Origin: CAWAQA01 sp963784065
GTDB taxonomy: Bacteria; Acidobacteriota; Vicinamibacteria; Vicinamibacterales; UBA2999
Length of the DNA stretch: 64,000 bases
NCBI GenBank assembly: GCA_963784065.1
Contig: CAWAQA010000004.1
Span: forward strand, 186,001-250,000
Direction: 5' to 3'
Under the pieces are notes generated by a model, which was not told where the DNA came from, searched no databases, and saw only the letters and a program-made list of their open reading frames with translations. The position numbers and the translations under genes were made by a program. Of the stretch, positions 54,350 to 63,070 are shown one piece after another. Position 1 is the first letter of the stretch, and every line of letters begins with the position of its first letter.

Positions 54350-55990
54350 TTACCGCGCCGCTACCTCCCGGCTTGCCTTCAGCGACCCCTGATACTTCAT
54401 CACTCCCGTGAGCAGCGCGTCGGCGATCTGGTCGCGGTACTTCGCCGTGCGCAGCAGGGCCGCCTCCTGGCGGTTGGTCAGGAAGGAGATCTCGGCGAGG
54501 ATGCTGGGCATCGTGGCGCCGATCAGGACGACGAAGGGCGCCTGCTTGATGCCAAGATTGCGCGCCTGCCGGTTGACGCGGCGCAGCTTCTCGAACATCG
54601 TCGCCTGGACGAAGGACGCAAAATCGCGCGACTCGTCGATCTTGTCGTTGAGCGTGATCGCCTTGACGATGTCCGGCAGCTCGCGCATCGTGCGGCTGGA
54701 GCCGGCGTTCTCGCGCGCCGCGAGCGCTTCGGCCGCCGAGTTGGATGCGAAGTTCAGGAAGTAGGTCTCGACGCCGCGCGCTCGCGCGTCCGCGCTGCCG
54801 TTGGCGTGAATCGAGAGAAAGAGGTCGGCGGCGGCGCGATTGGCGATTGCCGTGCGCTCCTCGAGCGGCACGTATGTGTTGGTGCGGCGGGTGAGCACCA
54901 CTTCCACCCCGGGCTGCTTCAGGAGCAGCTTCTCCAGACGCAGCGCGACGTCGAGCGTCACCTCGGCTTCGTTGAGACCGCGCACCTCGGCGCCGGGGTC
55001 GTGGCCGCCATGCCCTGGGTCGATCACGACGCGCGCGACGCCGAGCCCAAGCTGACGCGAGAGGGACAGCCCTCGCCCGGTTGGTGCAACGGCTTCGGCT
55101 GACGGGGGCGTCCGGCTCGCGCCGGCCGTCGCGGCCGCATCCCGTGTCGGCGCGAGCCGCTCGAAGTCCACCACGATCCGGTAAGGGTTGTACAGGGCGT
55201 AGACGCTGTGCCTCGCGGCGCCCTGTATGTCGAGCACCACGCGGGTGCGCGCGTCCTGCTGGCGCCCCACACGGATGTGCCGCACGACATCATCGGGAAA
55301 GTTGAGCGCCGCATCCTTGAGCGCCTCGACAGCGCGTGTGTTGTGCAGGTCCACCAGCACGCGCGGAGGACCTTCGATGCGCTCGTCGTAAAACGGCACT
55401 TCGTGCTCGAGCTCCAGCGTGACCCGGAGCGCGTCCGGCAGCACTTCGCGGCGGATGGCCTTGAGGGATGAGGGGGCAGCCAGCGGGCGCGGTGGTGGCG
55501 GGCGCGGCGGGACGAGGGCGGCGGCAGGCGCAGCCCCGGCCGCTGCGAGTCTTGCCGTGTGTGCCGGCACCTGCTTCAGCAGCGGGCTGGTCGGGTAGCG
55601 CGCCTCCAGCGCCTCGAACAAGCGCCGCGCCCGGTCCCTGTCCGTGAGCTCGCCGAACTCCCAGAACGCATCGGCAGCGAGCACCGCGCCCTGCCAGACG
55701 GCATTGTCGCTGTAGCCGCTGCGCGGAAAGAGGCGGGCGATGTCCTCGAACGTCTGCGTCAGCGTACGCGAGCGCTCGAGCAGCGGCTCGTACGAAGAAT
55801 CGGCCTTCCGATCGTCGATTTCCTTGCGCAGCATCCCTTCGCGGCGCACCGCCTCGCGATAGAGCTCCTCGACGTTGCTCTGCGCAAACGGCACAGCCGC
55901 CGCGTACAGGCACAACACGCACGCGCCGAACCACCTGATCGCTGAAGGCCCGGCGCCGCGATTCGAGCGGCCTCTACCGGAGCTGCGCAT
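54350..55990 (-). CDS. amiC: N-acetylmuramoyl-L-alanine amidase (AmiC-like) with AMIN domain
   Basis: 546 residues. A signal segment IRWFGACVLCLYAAAVPFAQ is followed by a helical repeat region (residues about 40-150), an AMIN-like beta domain (SLKAIRREVLPDALRVTLEL, VRHIRVGRQQDARTRVVLDI) and an Amidase_3 catalytic domain. The zinc ligands are in VIDPGHGGHDPGAEVRGLNE (His327 and the following Glu), LSIHANGSADARARGVETYF and, near the end, EISFLTNRQEAALL. It splits septal peptidoglycan between daughter cells. It overlaps ftsK by 17 bases, a sensible division-related pairing. Confidence 0.92.
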   Translation of the reverse strand: MRSSGRGRSNRGAGPSAIRWFGACVLCLYAAAVPFAQSNVEELYREAVRREGMLRKEIDDRKADSSYEPLLERSRTLTQTFEDIARLFPRSGYSDNAVWQGAVLAADAFWEFGELTDRDRARRLFEALEARYPTSPLLKQVPAHTARLAAAGAAPAAALVPPRPPPPRPLAAPSSLKAIRREVLPDALRVTLELEHEVPFYDERIEGPPRVLVDLHNTRAVEALKDAALNFPDDVVRHIRVGRQQDARTRVVLDIQGAARHSVYALYNPYRIVVDFERLAPTRDAAATAGASRTPPSAEAVAPTGRGLSLSRQLGLGVARVVIDPGHGGHDPGAEVRGLNEAEVTLDVALRLEKLLLKQPGVEVVLTRRTNTYVPLEERTAIANRAAADLFLSIHANGSADARARGVETYFLNFASNSAAEALAARENAGSSRTMRELPDIVKAITLNDKIDESRDFASFVQATMFEKLRRVNRQARNLGIKQAPFVVLIGATMPSILAEISFLTNRQEAALLRTAKYRDQIADALLTGVMKYQGSLKASREVAAR

Positions 55991-58262
55991 CCACTTCCTC
56001 GAAGTAGCCGCGATCCACCAGCACCTCGCGCGGCTTCCCGCCCGTGCCTGGCGAGACGAGGCCCTCCGCTTCCATCATGTCCACGAGGCGCGCCGCACGG
56101 CTGAACCCGATACGCATCTTGCGCTGCAGGTACGAGATGGACACCTGCCCGCTGCTGACCACGATGCGCGCGGCTTCGTCGTACAGCTCGTCCTTCTCGA
56201 ACTCGATGCCGGCGGGGCCCGCCGTCTCGTCCTCGGCCGTGATCGTCTCGTCGAACACCGGCCTGCCCTGCTTCCGGAGGAAGCTGGCCAGGCGCGCGCT
56301 TTCCTGCTCCGAGATGTAGGGCCCATGCAGCCGGATGCACCGCGACGACGCGGGCGGCATGAAGAGCATGTCGCCCTTGCCGAGGAGCTGCTCGGCGCCG
56401 TTGCCGTCGAGAATCGTCCGCGAGTCGATTTTCGACGACACCCGGAACGAGATTCGCGCCGGCAGGTTGGCCTTGATGAGGCCGGTGATGACATCCACCG
56501 ACGGCCGCTGCGTCGCCAGAATCAGGTGGATGCCGACGGCGCGCGCCATCTGCGCGAGGCGCGCGATCGACTCCTCGACCTCGTTGCTGGCCACCATCAT
56601 CAGGTCCGCCAGCTCGTCGATCACGACCACGACGAAGGGCAGAATCTTCGGCGCCTCGGCATCACCGGCTGCCGCAGCGCCGCGCTCCTGCAGCACCATG
56701 CGTACGTTGCGGTTGTACTGCTCGATATTGCGAACGCCTTCGGCCGCGAGCGTCTTGTAGCGCTCTTCCATCTCACGCACGGCCCAGCGCAGGGCGTTGG
56801 CGGCCTTCTTGGGATCGACGACGACCGGCGTGAGCAGATGCGGGATCTCTTCGTACATCCCGAGCTCGAGCCGCTTCGGGTCGATCATGATCATCCGCAC
56901 GTCGTCCGGCGTGGCGCGGTAGAGGATGCTCGTCAGCATCGAGTTGAGGCCGACGGACTTACCGGTGCCCGTGGACCCGGCGATGAGCAGGTGCGGCATC
57001 GTTGCCAGATCGGTGACGTACGGCTCACCGTGGATCGTCTTGCCGAGCGCGAGCGTCAACTTCGATGGTGAGCGCTGATAGGCCTCCGACTCCAGCAGCT
57101 CGCGCAGCGAGATCGCTTCGCGGTTCGGATTGGGGATCTGGATGCCGACGGTGGACTTGCCCGGGATCCGGTCGATGAGCACCGATTCGGCCTGCATGGC
57201 CAGGCAGAGATCGTCGCTCAGGCCCGTGACCTTGCTGTACTTGACGCCGGCCTCCGGCTTGAACTCGAAGGTCGTGACGACGGGGCCGGGGTGGATCTGG
57301 GAGACCTGTCCCTCGACCGCGAATTCGCGGCACTTCTCCTCGAGCTGTCGCGCCAGGTCCATCAGCTCGCGCTCGTCGATCTTGTGCTCGGCCTTCGGCG
57401 CATCGAGCAGCGATGGCGGCGGCAGCGTGAACGCTCCCTGCCGTCGCGGCGGCGCCTTCACCGGCTCCGGTTCGGGGAGCAGGTTCGGCGTGACTTCTGC
57501 GCGCTTTCGCGCGACGACCGGCGGAGTTGCCGGACGCGGCGCGGCCTCGGCTGGCTCGGGACGCGCGGACGCGCCCTTGTCGCTGGTCGCCTTGAGCGCG
57601 GCGGCGCTGCCGGCCTTCTTCGTGTGCTTGGCGATGACTTCCTGCCGCTGCTTGTCCTTGCGCCGCTGCTCGAGCCAGGTGCGGAAGCGCCCGACGCCGC
57701 GCGCCGACAGATCGCGCGAATTCTGGCTGGCGCTCTCGAACATGCGGCCGAACGAGAACTGCGTCGAGAGGATGATCGACAGGATCATCAGCGTCAGCAG
57801 GACGATGATCGAGCCGGTCCGATTGAGGTAGTCGGCCAGCATGCCGCCAGCCCAGGCGCCGACCGATCCGCCGGCGTGAAACGTCTTGCCGCCGACGTCG
57901 GTGCTGCCGAAGGCGAGGCTCAGAAACGAGCTCGTGCAGCCGAAGAGCAGCACCACGCCGACGATCTTCGTGTAGGCGGCATCCGGCGACTGGCACCAGA
58001 AGTAATGCCACCCGATGACGCCGACGACGGCGGGCAGCAGGTAGGACGCGTAGCCGAAGAGCTGGAACGACAGCTCGGCGAGGAACGCCCCCACGCGCCC
58101 GACGAAGTTCGCCGGCGCCCGGCTCGCCTCGGTCGTGAAGAACCACACCGGGTCGCTCGGCTCGTAGGTGACGAGCGAGATCAGCCAGATCAGCGCCAGC
58201 GCGAAGAGCGCGACGCCGAGGAACTCGCTGATACGCCGTGGACAATGTTCGATGCCACTCAG
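55974..58262 (-). CDS. ftsK: DNA translocase FtsK/SpoIIIE
   Basis: About 762 residues. Four N-terminal membrane helices (FLGVALFALALIWLISLV, FQLFGYASYLLPAVVGVIG and two more) tether it at the septum. A Pro/Ala-rich linker follows, then the FtsK motor: MPHLLIAGSTGTGKSVGLNS (Walker A), FVVVVIDELADLMMVASNEV (Walker B) and HLILATQRPSVDVITGLIKA. The C-terminal gamma domain (GQVSISYLQRKMRIGFSRAA) reads KOPS-like DNA signals. I place the start at a CTG (58262-58260) overlapping the RNase J stop as CTGA, since no ATG/GTG/TTG is in frame before the first helix. The start is therefore tentative. Confidence 0.92.
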   Translation of the reverse strand: MSGIEHCPRRISEFLGVALFALALIWLISLVTYEPSDPVWFFTTEASRAPANFVGRVGAFLAELSFQLFGYASYLLPAVVGVIGWHYFWCQSPDAAYTKIVGVVLLFGCTSSFLSLAFGSTDVGGKTFHAGGSVGAWAGGMLADYLNRTGSIIVLLTLMILSIILSTQFSFGRMFESASQNSRDLSARGVGRFRTWLEQRRKDKQRQEVIAKHTKKAGSAAALKATSDKGASARPEPAEAAPRPATPPVVARKRAEVTPNLLPEPEPVKAPPRRQGAFTLPPPSLLDAPKAEHKIDERELMDLARQLEEKCREFAVEGQVSQIHPGPVVTTFEFKPEAGVKYSKVTGLSDDLCLAMQAESVLIDRIPGKSTVGIQIPNPNREAISLRELLESEAYQRSPSKLTLALGKTIHGEPYVTDLATMPHLLIAGSTGTGKSVGLNSMLTSILYRATPDDVRMIMIDPKRLELGMYEEIPHLLTPVVVDPKKAANALRWAVREMEERYKTLAAEGVRNIEQYNRNVRMVLQERGAAAAGDAEAPKILPFVVVVIDELADLMMVASNEVEESIARLAQMARAVGIHLILATQRPSVDVITGLIKANLPARISFRVSSKIDSRTILDGNGAEQLLGKGDMLFMPPASSRCIRLHGPYISEQESARLASFLRKQGRPVFDETITAEDETAGPAGIEFEKDELYDEAARIVVSSGQVSISYLQRKMRIGFSRAARLVDMMEAEGLVSPGTGGKPREVLVDRGYFEEVDAQLR

Positions 58263-59953
58263 ATCTCCATGAGGATCGGCAGTACCAGCGGCCGCCGGCC
58301 GCTGCGCTTCTTGAAAAATCTGCGCAGCTCGACGCGGAGCTTTTCCGTCATCAGCCCCTGGTCGGTTCGTTCCTCCAGGCTCGACGCGTCGATGCATTCC
58401 GCGATGACGTTCTCGGCGTCCTTGAAGAGCGAGTCATCTCCTTCGCTGACGACGAAGCCGCGGGCGACGACCTCGGGCCTGCCGGCCAGCGTCCCCGTCG
58501 CGCGGCTGATCGCGACGACGGCGACGACGACACCGTCCCCGGCGAGGTGACGGCGGTCGCGGAGCACCTCGTCGGCGACCTCGCCGGTGCGAGTTCCGTC
58601 GATGAGCACGCGGCCCGTCGGTATCTTGTCGGCGATGCGGGCGCCTTCCTTGTCGAACTGGAGGCGGTCGCCGTCCTGCGCGAGCAGGACCTGCACCTTG
58701 CGGTCGGTCCGGCCCATGACGCGCTTCGCCATTCGCGCGTGCTCGGCGAGCTGGCGGTACTCGCCGTGGATCGGCACGAAGTAGCGCGGCCTGATCAGCG
58801 ACAGCACCAGCTTCAACTCCTCGGCGCTGCCGTGTCCCGACACGTGCACGTGCTTCATGTTGTCGGTCACGACGTTTGCGCCCCGGCGCGCGATGTGGCT
58901 CATCGTGCGGGCGATCGCCTTCTCGTTGCCGGGGATGGCGCGGGCGGAGAAGACAACCGTGTCGTCGGGGCCGAGCTTCACGTAGCGGTGGTCGTCGATC
59001 GCGATGCGCGGCAGCGCCGCCTGCGGCTCGCCCTGCGAGCCGGTCGTGAGGCACAGGACGTCCTGCGAGGCGTAGTTCTGGATGTCCATGTCGCGGATCT
59101 GCACGCCCGCCGGGATCCGCAGGAAGCCGAGCCGCTGCGCGATCTCGGAGTTCTGGACCATGCTGCGGCCGACGAAGGCGACCTTGCGGTCGAACTGCGC
59201 GGCGAGGTCCACCAGCACCTGCATGCGGTAGATGCTCGAGGAAAAGGTCGCCACCACCAGCTTGCCGTCCGTGCTGGTGAAGATTTCCTCGAAGGCCTCG
59301 ATGATCTCGATCTCGGGGCCGGTGAAGCCGCGCCGATCGACGTTGGTGCTGTCGGCGAAGAGCGCCAGCACGCCCTGCCCGCCGAGCTCGGCGAAGCGAT
59401 GCAGATCGAAGTGCTCGCCATCGATCGGCGTCTGGTCGATCTTGAAGTCGCCGGTGTGCACGATGGTGCCCACGGGGCACGTGATGGCCAGCGCCACGCA
59501 GTCGGGCATGCTGTGCGTGACGCGGATGAACTCGACCGAGAGCGGCCCGATCGTCACCTTGTCCCGCGGCTGGATGCGCTTGAGCCTGTTCTTCGCGTCG
59601 ATGCGGTGCTCCTCGAGCTTCGGCTCGATCAGCGCGAGGGTCATCGCCGTGCCGTAGACAGGGCCGTCGAAGAGCGGCAGCACGTAGGGCACGCCGCCGA
59701 TGTGATCTTCGTGTCCGTGGGTGAGCACGAGCGCCTTGACCTGGTCGCGGCGCGCCTCGATGTAGGCGAGATCCGGGATGATCAGGTCCACCCCGAGCTG
59801 ATCGGGCTCCGGGAACATGACGCCCGCGTCAATGAGGATGGTGGTGTCCTCCCACGAGACGGCCATCATGTTCATGCCGAACTCGCCGAGGCCCCCGAGG
59901 GCAACAACTTCGAGCGTGGCCGGAGACACGACAGGTACAGCGGACTGATTCAT
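58259..59953 (-). CDS. rnj: ribonuclease J
   Basis: 564 residues, intact. Metallo-beta-lactamase and beta-CASP domains: ALVLTHGHEDHIGGVPYVLP gives H79, H81, D83 and H84; IVHTGDFKIDQTPIDGEHFD holds the next ligands; beta-CASP elements include ALFADSTNVDRRGFTGPE, LTTGSQGEPQAAL and VSGHGSAEELKLVLSLIRPR with YFVPIHGEYRQLAEHA. It is a 5'-exo- and endoribonuclease in mRNA decay and rRNA maturation. It heads rnj-ftsK-amiC, with about 125 bases between it and the rsmA stop. Confidence 0.95.
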   Translation of the reverse strand: MNQSAVPVVSPATLEVVALGGLGEFGMNMMAVSWEDTTILIDAGVMFPEPDQLGVDLIIPDLAYIEARRDQVKALVLTHGHEDHIGGVPYVLPLFDGPVYGTAMTLALIEPKLEEHRIDAKNRLKRIQPRDKVTIGPLSVEFIRVTHSMPDCVALAITCPVGTIVHTGDFKIDQTPIDGEHFDLHRFAELGGQGVLALFADSTNVDRRGFTGPEIEIIEAFEEIFTSTDGKLVVATFSSSIYRMQVLVDLAAQFDRKVAFVGRSMVQNSEIAQRLGFLRIPAGVQIRDMDIQNYASQDVLCLTTGSQGEPQAALPRIAIDDHRYVKLGPDDTVVFSARAIPGNEKAIARTMSHIARRGANVVTDNMKHVHVSGHGSAEELKLVLSLIRPRYFVPIHGEYRQLAEHARMAKRVMGRTDRKVQVLLAQDGDRLQFDKEGARIADKIPTGRVLIDGTRTGEVADEVLRDRRHLAGDGVVVAVVAISRATGTLAGRPEVVARGFVVSEGDDSLFKDAENVIAECIDASSLEERTDQGLMTEKLRVELRRFFKKRSGRRPLVLPILMEI

Positions 59954-60077
59954 CAGGAGCCCAGCACACGGAACAGGTTGTCGCGCACCGTGCCAACGAC
60001 CCTGGCGGGTCCTCAGCCGGTATCAGGCCGCTGGGAGCGCCTGCAAGACTGGAAGGATCAACGACTTGCGAGAAAAA

Positions 60078-60929
60078 CTATAGCACAGCTCTCGAAAGCC
60101 GCGCCACGTCGGCCACCGTCAGTTCCTCGGGGCGCTGCGAGCCGTCAAGCCCTGCGCGTTCAAGTAGTTCGGGCGCCGAGCGGCCCAGCGAGAAGGCCAC
60201 CGGCTTCAGCGCGTTCGCGAGGGTCTTGCGGCGCTGGAGGAACACGCCCCGCACGATCCGCTCAAACGTCGCCGGGTCGCCCACATCTGCGCTCGGCGCA
60301 TGGAAGCGGAGGCGAACCACGGCGGACGTCACCTTCGGTGGCGGCCGGAACGCGCCGGGCGGCAGCGTCAGCAATCGCTCCACGTCCGCGTGCAGCGCCA
60401 CCTGGATGGCGAGCGTCCCGTACTCGCCGGTCCCGGGCCGGGCCACGAGCCGGTCGGCGACTTCCTTCTGCAGCATCAGCGTGGCGTCGCGGAACCGCTG
60501 CCCCTCGTTCGCGGCGTCGAGCAGCTTGAACAGGATGGGCGACGAGACGTTGTAGGGAAGGTTGCCGACGACGCGTACTGGCAGCGGCACGCCGCGAAGC
60601 AGCTCGTCGAGATTGACGTCGAGGAAATCGCCCTCGACGACGCGGACGTTGGGTGGTACGTGCGCGGGGAGCGCCGCGGCCAGGTCGCGGTCGATCTCGA
60701 CGGCCACGAGCTCGCGCACGCACGGGGCCAGCGGCCTGGTGAGCGCCCCGCGTCCGGGGCCGATCTCGAGGAACGTGTCGTCCGGTGCTGCCGCGAGCGA
60801 GGCAATGAGCTTGTCGACCCACGCCTTCTCGAGGAAGTGCTGTCCGAACCGCTTCCGCGGGCGAGGCTTCTGCGGATCCCGCACGCCGGATTCCGAACCG
60901 CGCCTCCGCTGCGGCGGACCCTTACTCAT
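60078..60929 (-). CDS. rsmA: 16S rRNA dimethyladenosine transferase
   Basis: Also called KsgA; dimethylates two adjacent adenines near the 3' end of 16S rRNA. 283 residues. RKRFGQHFLEKAWVDKLI, FLEIGPGRGALTRPLA (SAM loop), VVEGDFLDVNL and VVGNLPYNVSSPILFKLLDA (catalytic NLPY) are present, with the family C-terminus LLERAGLDGSQRPEELTV. The N-terminus has a basic extension (about 25 residues). It overlaps the preceding metallopeptidase gene by four bases. Confidence 0.96.
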   Translation of the reverse strand: MSKGPPQRRRGSESGVRDPQKPRPRKRFGQHFLEKAWVDKLIASLAAAPDDTFLEIGPGRGALTRPLAPCVRELVAVEIDRDLAAALPAHVPPNVRVVEGDFLDVNLDELLRGVPLPVRVVGNLPYNVSSPILFKLLDAANEGQRFRDATLMLQKEVADRLVARPGTGEYGTLAIQVALHADVERLLTLPPGAFRPPPKVTSAVVRLRFHAPSADVGDPATFERIVRGVFLQRRKTLANALKPVAFSLGRSAPELLERAGLDGSQRPEELTVADVARLSRAVL

Positions 60930-61318
60930 CGTCTCCTTCGCCGCGCCAGTACCCGCTCTTCAATCTCCTCGATTTCCTCTTCGCTCATGCCGAAGTAGTG
61001 GCCCACCTCGTGAATGAGCGTTTCGCCGATCACGGCACGAATCTCGTCCTCATCGTCACAGTCCTCTTCGATCGGCCGCTGGAAGATGGTGATCCGATCG
61101 GGAAGGGCATTGCCGAAGGCCCAGGAGCGCTCGGGCAGCGGCGTCCCCTGATAGAGGCCGTAGAGCGAGTCGGGCGGCTCGATCTCCATCTCGTCGAGCA
61201 GCTCGTCGCTCGGCTCGGCCTCGACGACCAGCGCCAGGTTCTTCATCTCGCGCCGGAAGCGCTTCGGGATGAGCCTGACGGCCTCAGCGACGAGCTGTTC
61301 GAACCGGGCGCGGGTCAT
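60926..61318 (-). CDS. metallopeptidase family protein (minimal zincin)
   Basis: 130 residues. IHEVGHYFGMSEEEIEEIEE carries an HExxHxxGxxE-like zincin signature typical of the small TTHA0227-type metallopeptidase family. The N-terminus FEQLVAEAVRLIPKRFRREM and LYGLYQGTPLPERSW also fit. Length is standard. The activity is not established for the family. It overlaps nth by 35 bases and rsmA by 4, so it is a middle gene of the lexA-DUF3467-nth-metallopeptidase-rsmA block. Confidence 0.88.
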   Translation of the reverse strand: MTRARFEQLVAEAVRLIPKRFRREMKNLALVVEAEPSDELLDEMEIEPPDSLYGLYQGTPLPERSWAFGNALPDRITIFQRPIEEDCDDEDEIRAVIGETLIHEVGHYFGMSEEEIEEIEERVLARRRRR

Positions 61319-61955
61319 GCTTCGGCTTCAGCGCGCGATAGTAATCGCAATCCTTGCGGACCGAGCACTTGTCGCAGAGCGGCTTGGGCCGGCAGATGCG
61401 GCGGCCGTGCAGAATCTGGACGTCGGACGCCAGCGTCCACATCCTGGGTGGAAGCGCTGTGGTGAGCTGTCGCTCCACCTCCTCCGGATCGTCGCTCGAT
61501 GCGATGCCGATCCGGTTCGACACGCGGAGCACGTGACGATCGACGGGAAGCCCGGGCACGCCAAGCGCGTGCCCGAGGACCACGTTCGCCGTCTTGCGGC
61601 CGACGCCCGGCAGCTCGATCAGCTTGTCCATGTCGGCAGGCACCTCACCGCCGTGTTCGGCCACGAGCATCTGCGCCATGCCGATGAGCGCCTTCGACTT
61701 CTGACGGAAGAACCCCGTTGAGACGATCTGCGGCTCCAGCTCCGCCGCGGTCGCCTTCGCCAGGGCGCGCGCGTCCGGATAGCGCTTGAAGAGGGCGGGC
61801 GTGACGAGGTTCACCCGCGCGTCGGTCGATTGCGCGGACAGGATCGTCGCCGCGAGCAGCTCGAACGCGTTCCGATGATGCAGTTCGGTGTCGGCGTTCG
61901 GGTGCTGCTTCGCGAGCGCCTCAATGATGCGCCGGACGGTCGCTGGCGGCTTCAG
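61284..61955 (-). CDS. nth: endonuclease III
   Basis: Base-excision DNA glycosylase/AP lyase, about 223 residues. FELLAATILSAQSTDARVN, the HhH-GPD motif ELPGVGRKTANVVLGHALG with the catalytic Lys, and GLPVDRHVLRVSNRIG with the catalytic Asp are complete. The C-terminal cluster CRPKPLCDKCSVRKDC is C-x5-C-x2-C-x5-C, one residue shorter in the first gap than the common C-x6-C. A start at CTG 61955-61953, overlapping the DUF3467 stop as CTGA, fits the usual N-terminus; no ATG/GTG/TTG is available there. Being downstream of lexA suggests damage control. Confidence 0.93.
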   Translation of the reverse strand: MKPPATVRRIIEALAKQHPNADTELHHRNAFELLAATILSAQSTDARVNLVTPALFKRYPDARALAKATAAELEPQIVSTGFFRQKSKALIGMAQMLVAEHGGEVPADMDKLIELPGVGRKTANVVLGHALGVPGLPVDRHVLRVSNRIGIASSDDPEEVERQLTTALPPRMWTLASDVQILHGRRICRPKPLCDKCSVRKDCDYYRALKPKHDPRPVRTARR

Positions 61956-62278
61956 TGCACCGGCCCTTTGGTCCAGCCGACATTCGAGTACGACTCGGAG
62001 AAGACACGCATGTGCTCCTGCAGCGCCGCCACGAGGTTCGGCAGGAACTGCACCGGCACCACGACCCGGGCCCGCACGGGCGCCTTGACGAGATGATTCG
62101 TCTCCGCTTCCTTGACTTCCTTTTCCGAGAGCGGCATCACCTCGCAGAAGGTCAGCGTGAAGTCGAACGGGGTATGGGCAATCGAGCAGAAGTTGGCATA
62201 GATGCGAGGCTCGCCTGGCTGCTCGTCGGGGATGATGGTGAAATTGATCTGTTTGCGATCGTCGGCCTTTTCGCTCAT
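61952..62278 (-). CDS. DUF3467 family protein
   Basis: 108 residues. KQINFTIIPDEQPGEPRIYA, NFCSIAHTPFDFTLTFCEVM and VQFLPNLVAALQEHMRVFSE match the small DUF3467 family, a mainly beta protein of unknown function found in many bacteria. It starts three bases after the lexA stop and its end overlaps nth, so it is cotranscribed with both; a role linked to DNA damage is possible but not shown. Confidence 0.85.
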   Translation of the reverse strand: MSEKADDRKQINFTIIPDEQPGEPRIYANFCSIAHTPFDFTLTFCEVMPLSEKEVKEAETNHLVKAPVRARVVVPVQFLPNLVAALQEHMRVFSESYSNVGWTKGPVH

Positions 62279-62281
62279 AGG

Positions 62282-62887
62282 TCAGTATCTTCGCATCACT
62301 CCGACCACCACGCCCTGCACTTGCACCTGATCGGGATCGACCATGATCGGCTGCATCGCCGGATTGGCCGGCTGGAGCCGCACCTTGCCGTTCTCGCGAT
62401 AAAACTTCTTCAACGTGACGTCGAAGCCGCCGACCAGGGCGATGACCATCTCGCCGTTGTCCACCGACTTGCGATCCTCGACGATGACGAAATCGCCGTC
62501 GCGAATCTGCTCGTCGATCATCGAGTCGCCCTTGACGCGCAGGACGTAGCTGTCGCGCTTGCCGACCAGGCCTTCGGGTACCGCGATGGTTTCGCTGCTG
62601 GCGATGGCCTCGATCGGCGCGCCGGCGGCGACGAATCCGAGGAGCGGCAGTTCGAGCGAGCGTCCGCCCACGCGGGTGGGGACCAGCTCGACCGAGCGGC
62701 TCCGGTTCCACGCGCGCCGGATGAACCCTTTCTCCTGCAGGTTCGTCAGGTGCTTGTGGACGGTCGCGAGCGACGACAGGTTGAAGCGCCGGCCAATCTC
62801 CTCGAGACTGGGCGCGTACCCGTGTTGCGCGATGAACTCGTTGAGGTAATCGAGGATCTCACGCTGACGTTTGGTGAGCGGAAGCAC
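62282..62887 (-). CDS. lexA: SOS response repressor LexA
   Basis: 201 residues from GTG 62887, which has AAGGAGG about five bases upstream. The N-terminal winged helix is LTKRQREILDYLNEFIAQHG with APSLEEIGRRFNLSSLATVH. Self-cleavage residues are A88-G89 (in FVAAGAPIEA), Ser122 in VKGDSMIDEQI and Lys160 in FDVTLKKFYRE. It represses DNA repair genes until RecA filaments trigger cleavage. Its promoter region carries a GAAC-N7-GAAA element within a good sigma-70 promoter, suggesting autoregulation. First gene of a five-gene block. Confidence 0.96.
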   Translation of the reverse strand: MLPLTKRQREILDYLNEFIAQHGYAPSLEEIGRRFNLSSLATVHKHLTNLQEKGFIRRAWNRSRSVELVPTRVGGRSLELPLLGFVAAGAPIEAIASSETIAVPEGLVGKRDSYVLRVKGDSMIDEQIRDGDFVIVEDRKSVDNGEMVIALVGGFDVTLKKFYRENGKVRLQPANPAMQPIMVDPDQVQVQGVVVGVMRRY

Positions 62888-62927
62888 GGCCTCCTCCTTT
62901 CGCCCCTCATTCGGCCGAGGTGGCGTG

Positions 62928-62956
62928 ACTATATGCGAACAGAAGGCGAAAATCAA
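62928..62956 (-). promoter_or_regulatory. sigma-70 promoter of lexA with an operator-like repeat in the spacer
   Basis: On the minus strand TTGATT (62951-62956), 17 bases, TATAGT (62928-62933). Within it TTTC-N7-GTTC (62937-62951) resembles the direct-repeat SOS box GTTC-N7-GTTC known from alphaproteobacteria, with one mismatch. LexA bound here would block the promoter. Confidence 0.6.
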
Positions 62957-62994
62957 GAAGGGTGCTACACTCCAAAAACGCTCGACCCAGCGGG

Positions 62995-63050
62995 CAGCGT
63001 TCAGCGCATCTCACGGCAAGCTGCCGGCTTCCCGCTGTCGGCTCGCGTGG
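62995..63050. repeat. family E repeat arms upstream of the secreted-protein gene
   Basis: CAGCGGGCAGCGTTCAGCGC and AAGCTGCCGGCTTCCCGCTG are facing GC-rich arms. They resemble those at 39543-39680 and 63686-63805. They lie between divergent lexA and the gene at 63071. Confidence 0.5.
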
Positions 63051-63070
63051 GCAGTTCTGTGAGGCGAATC

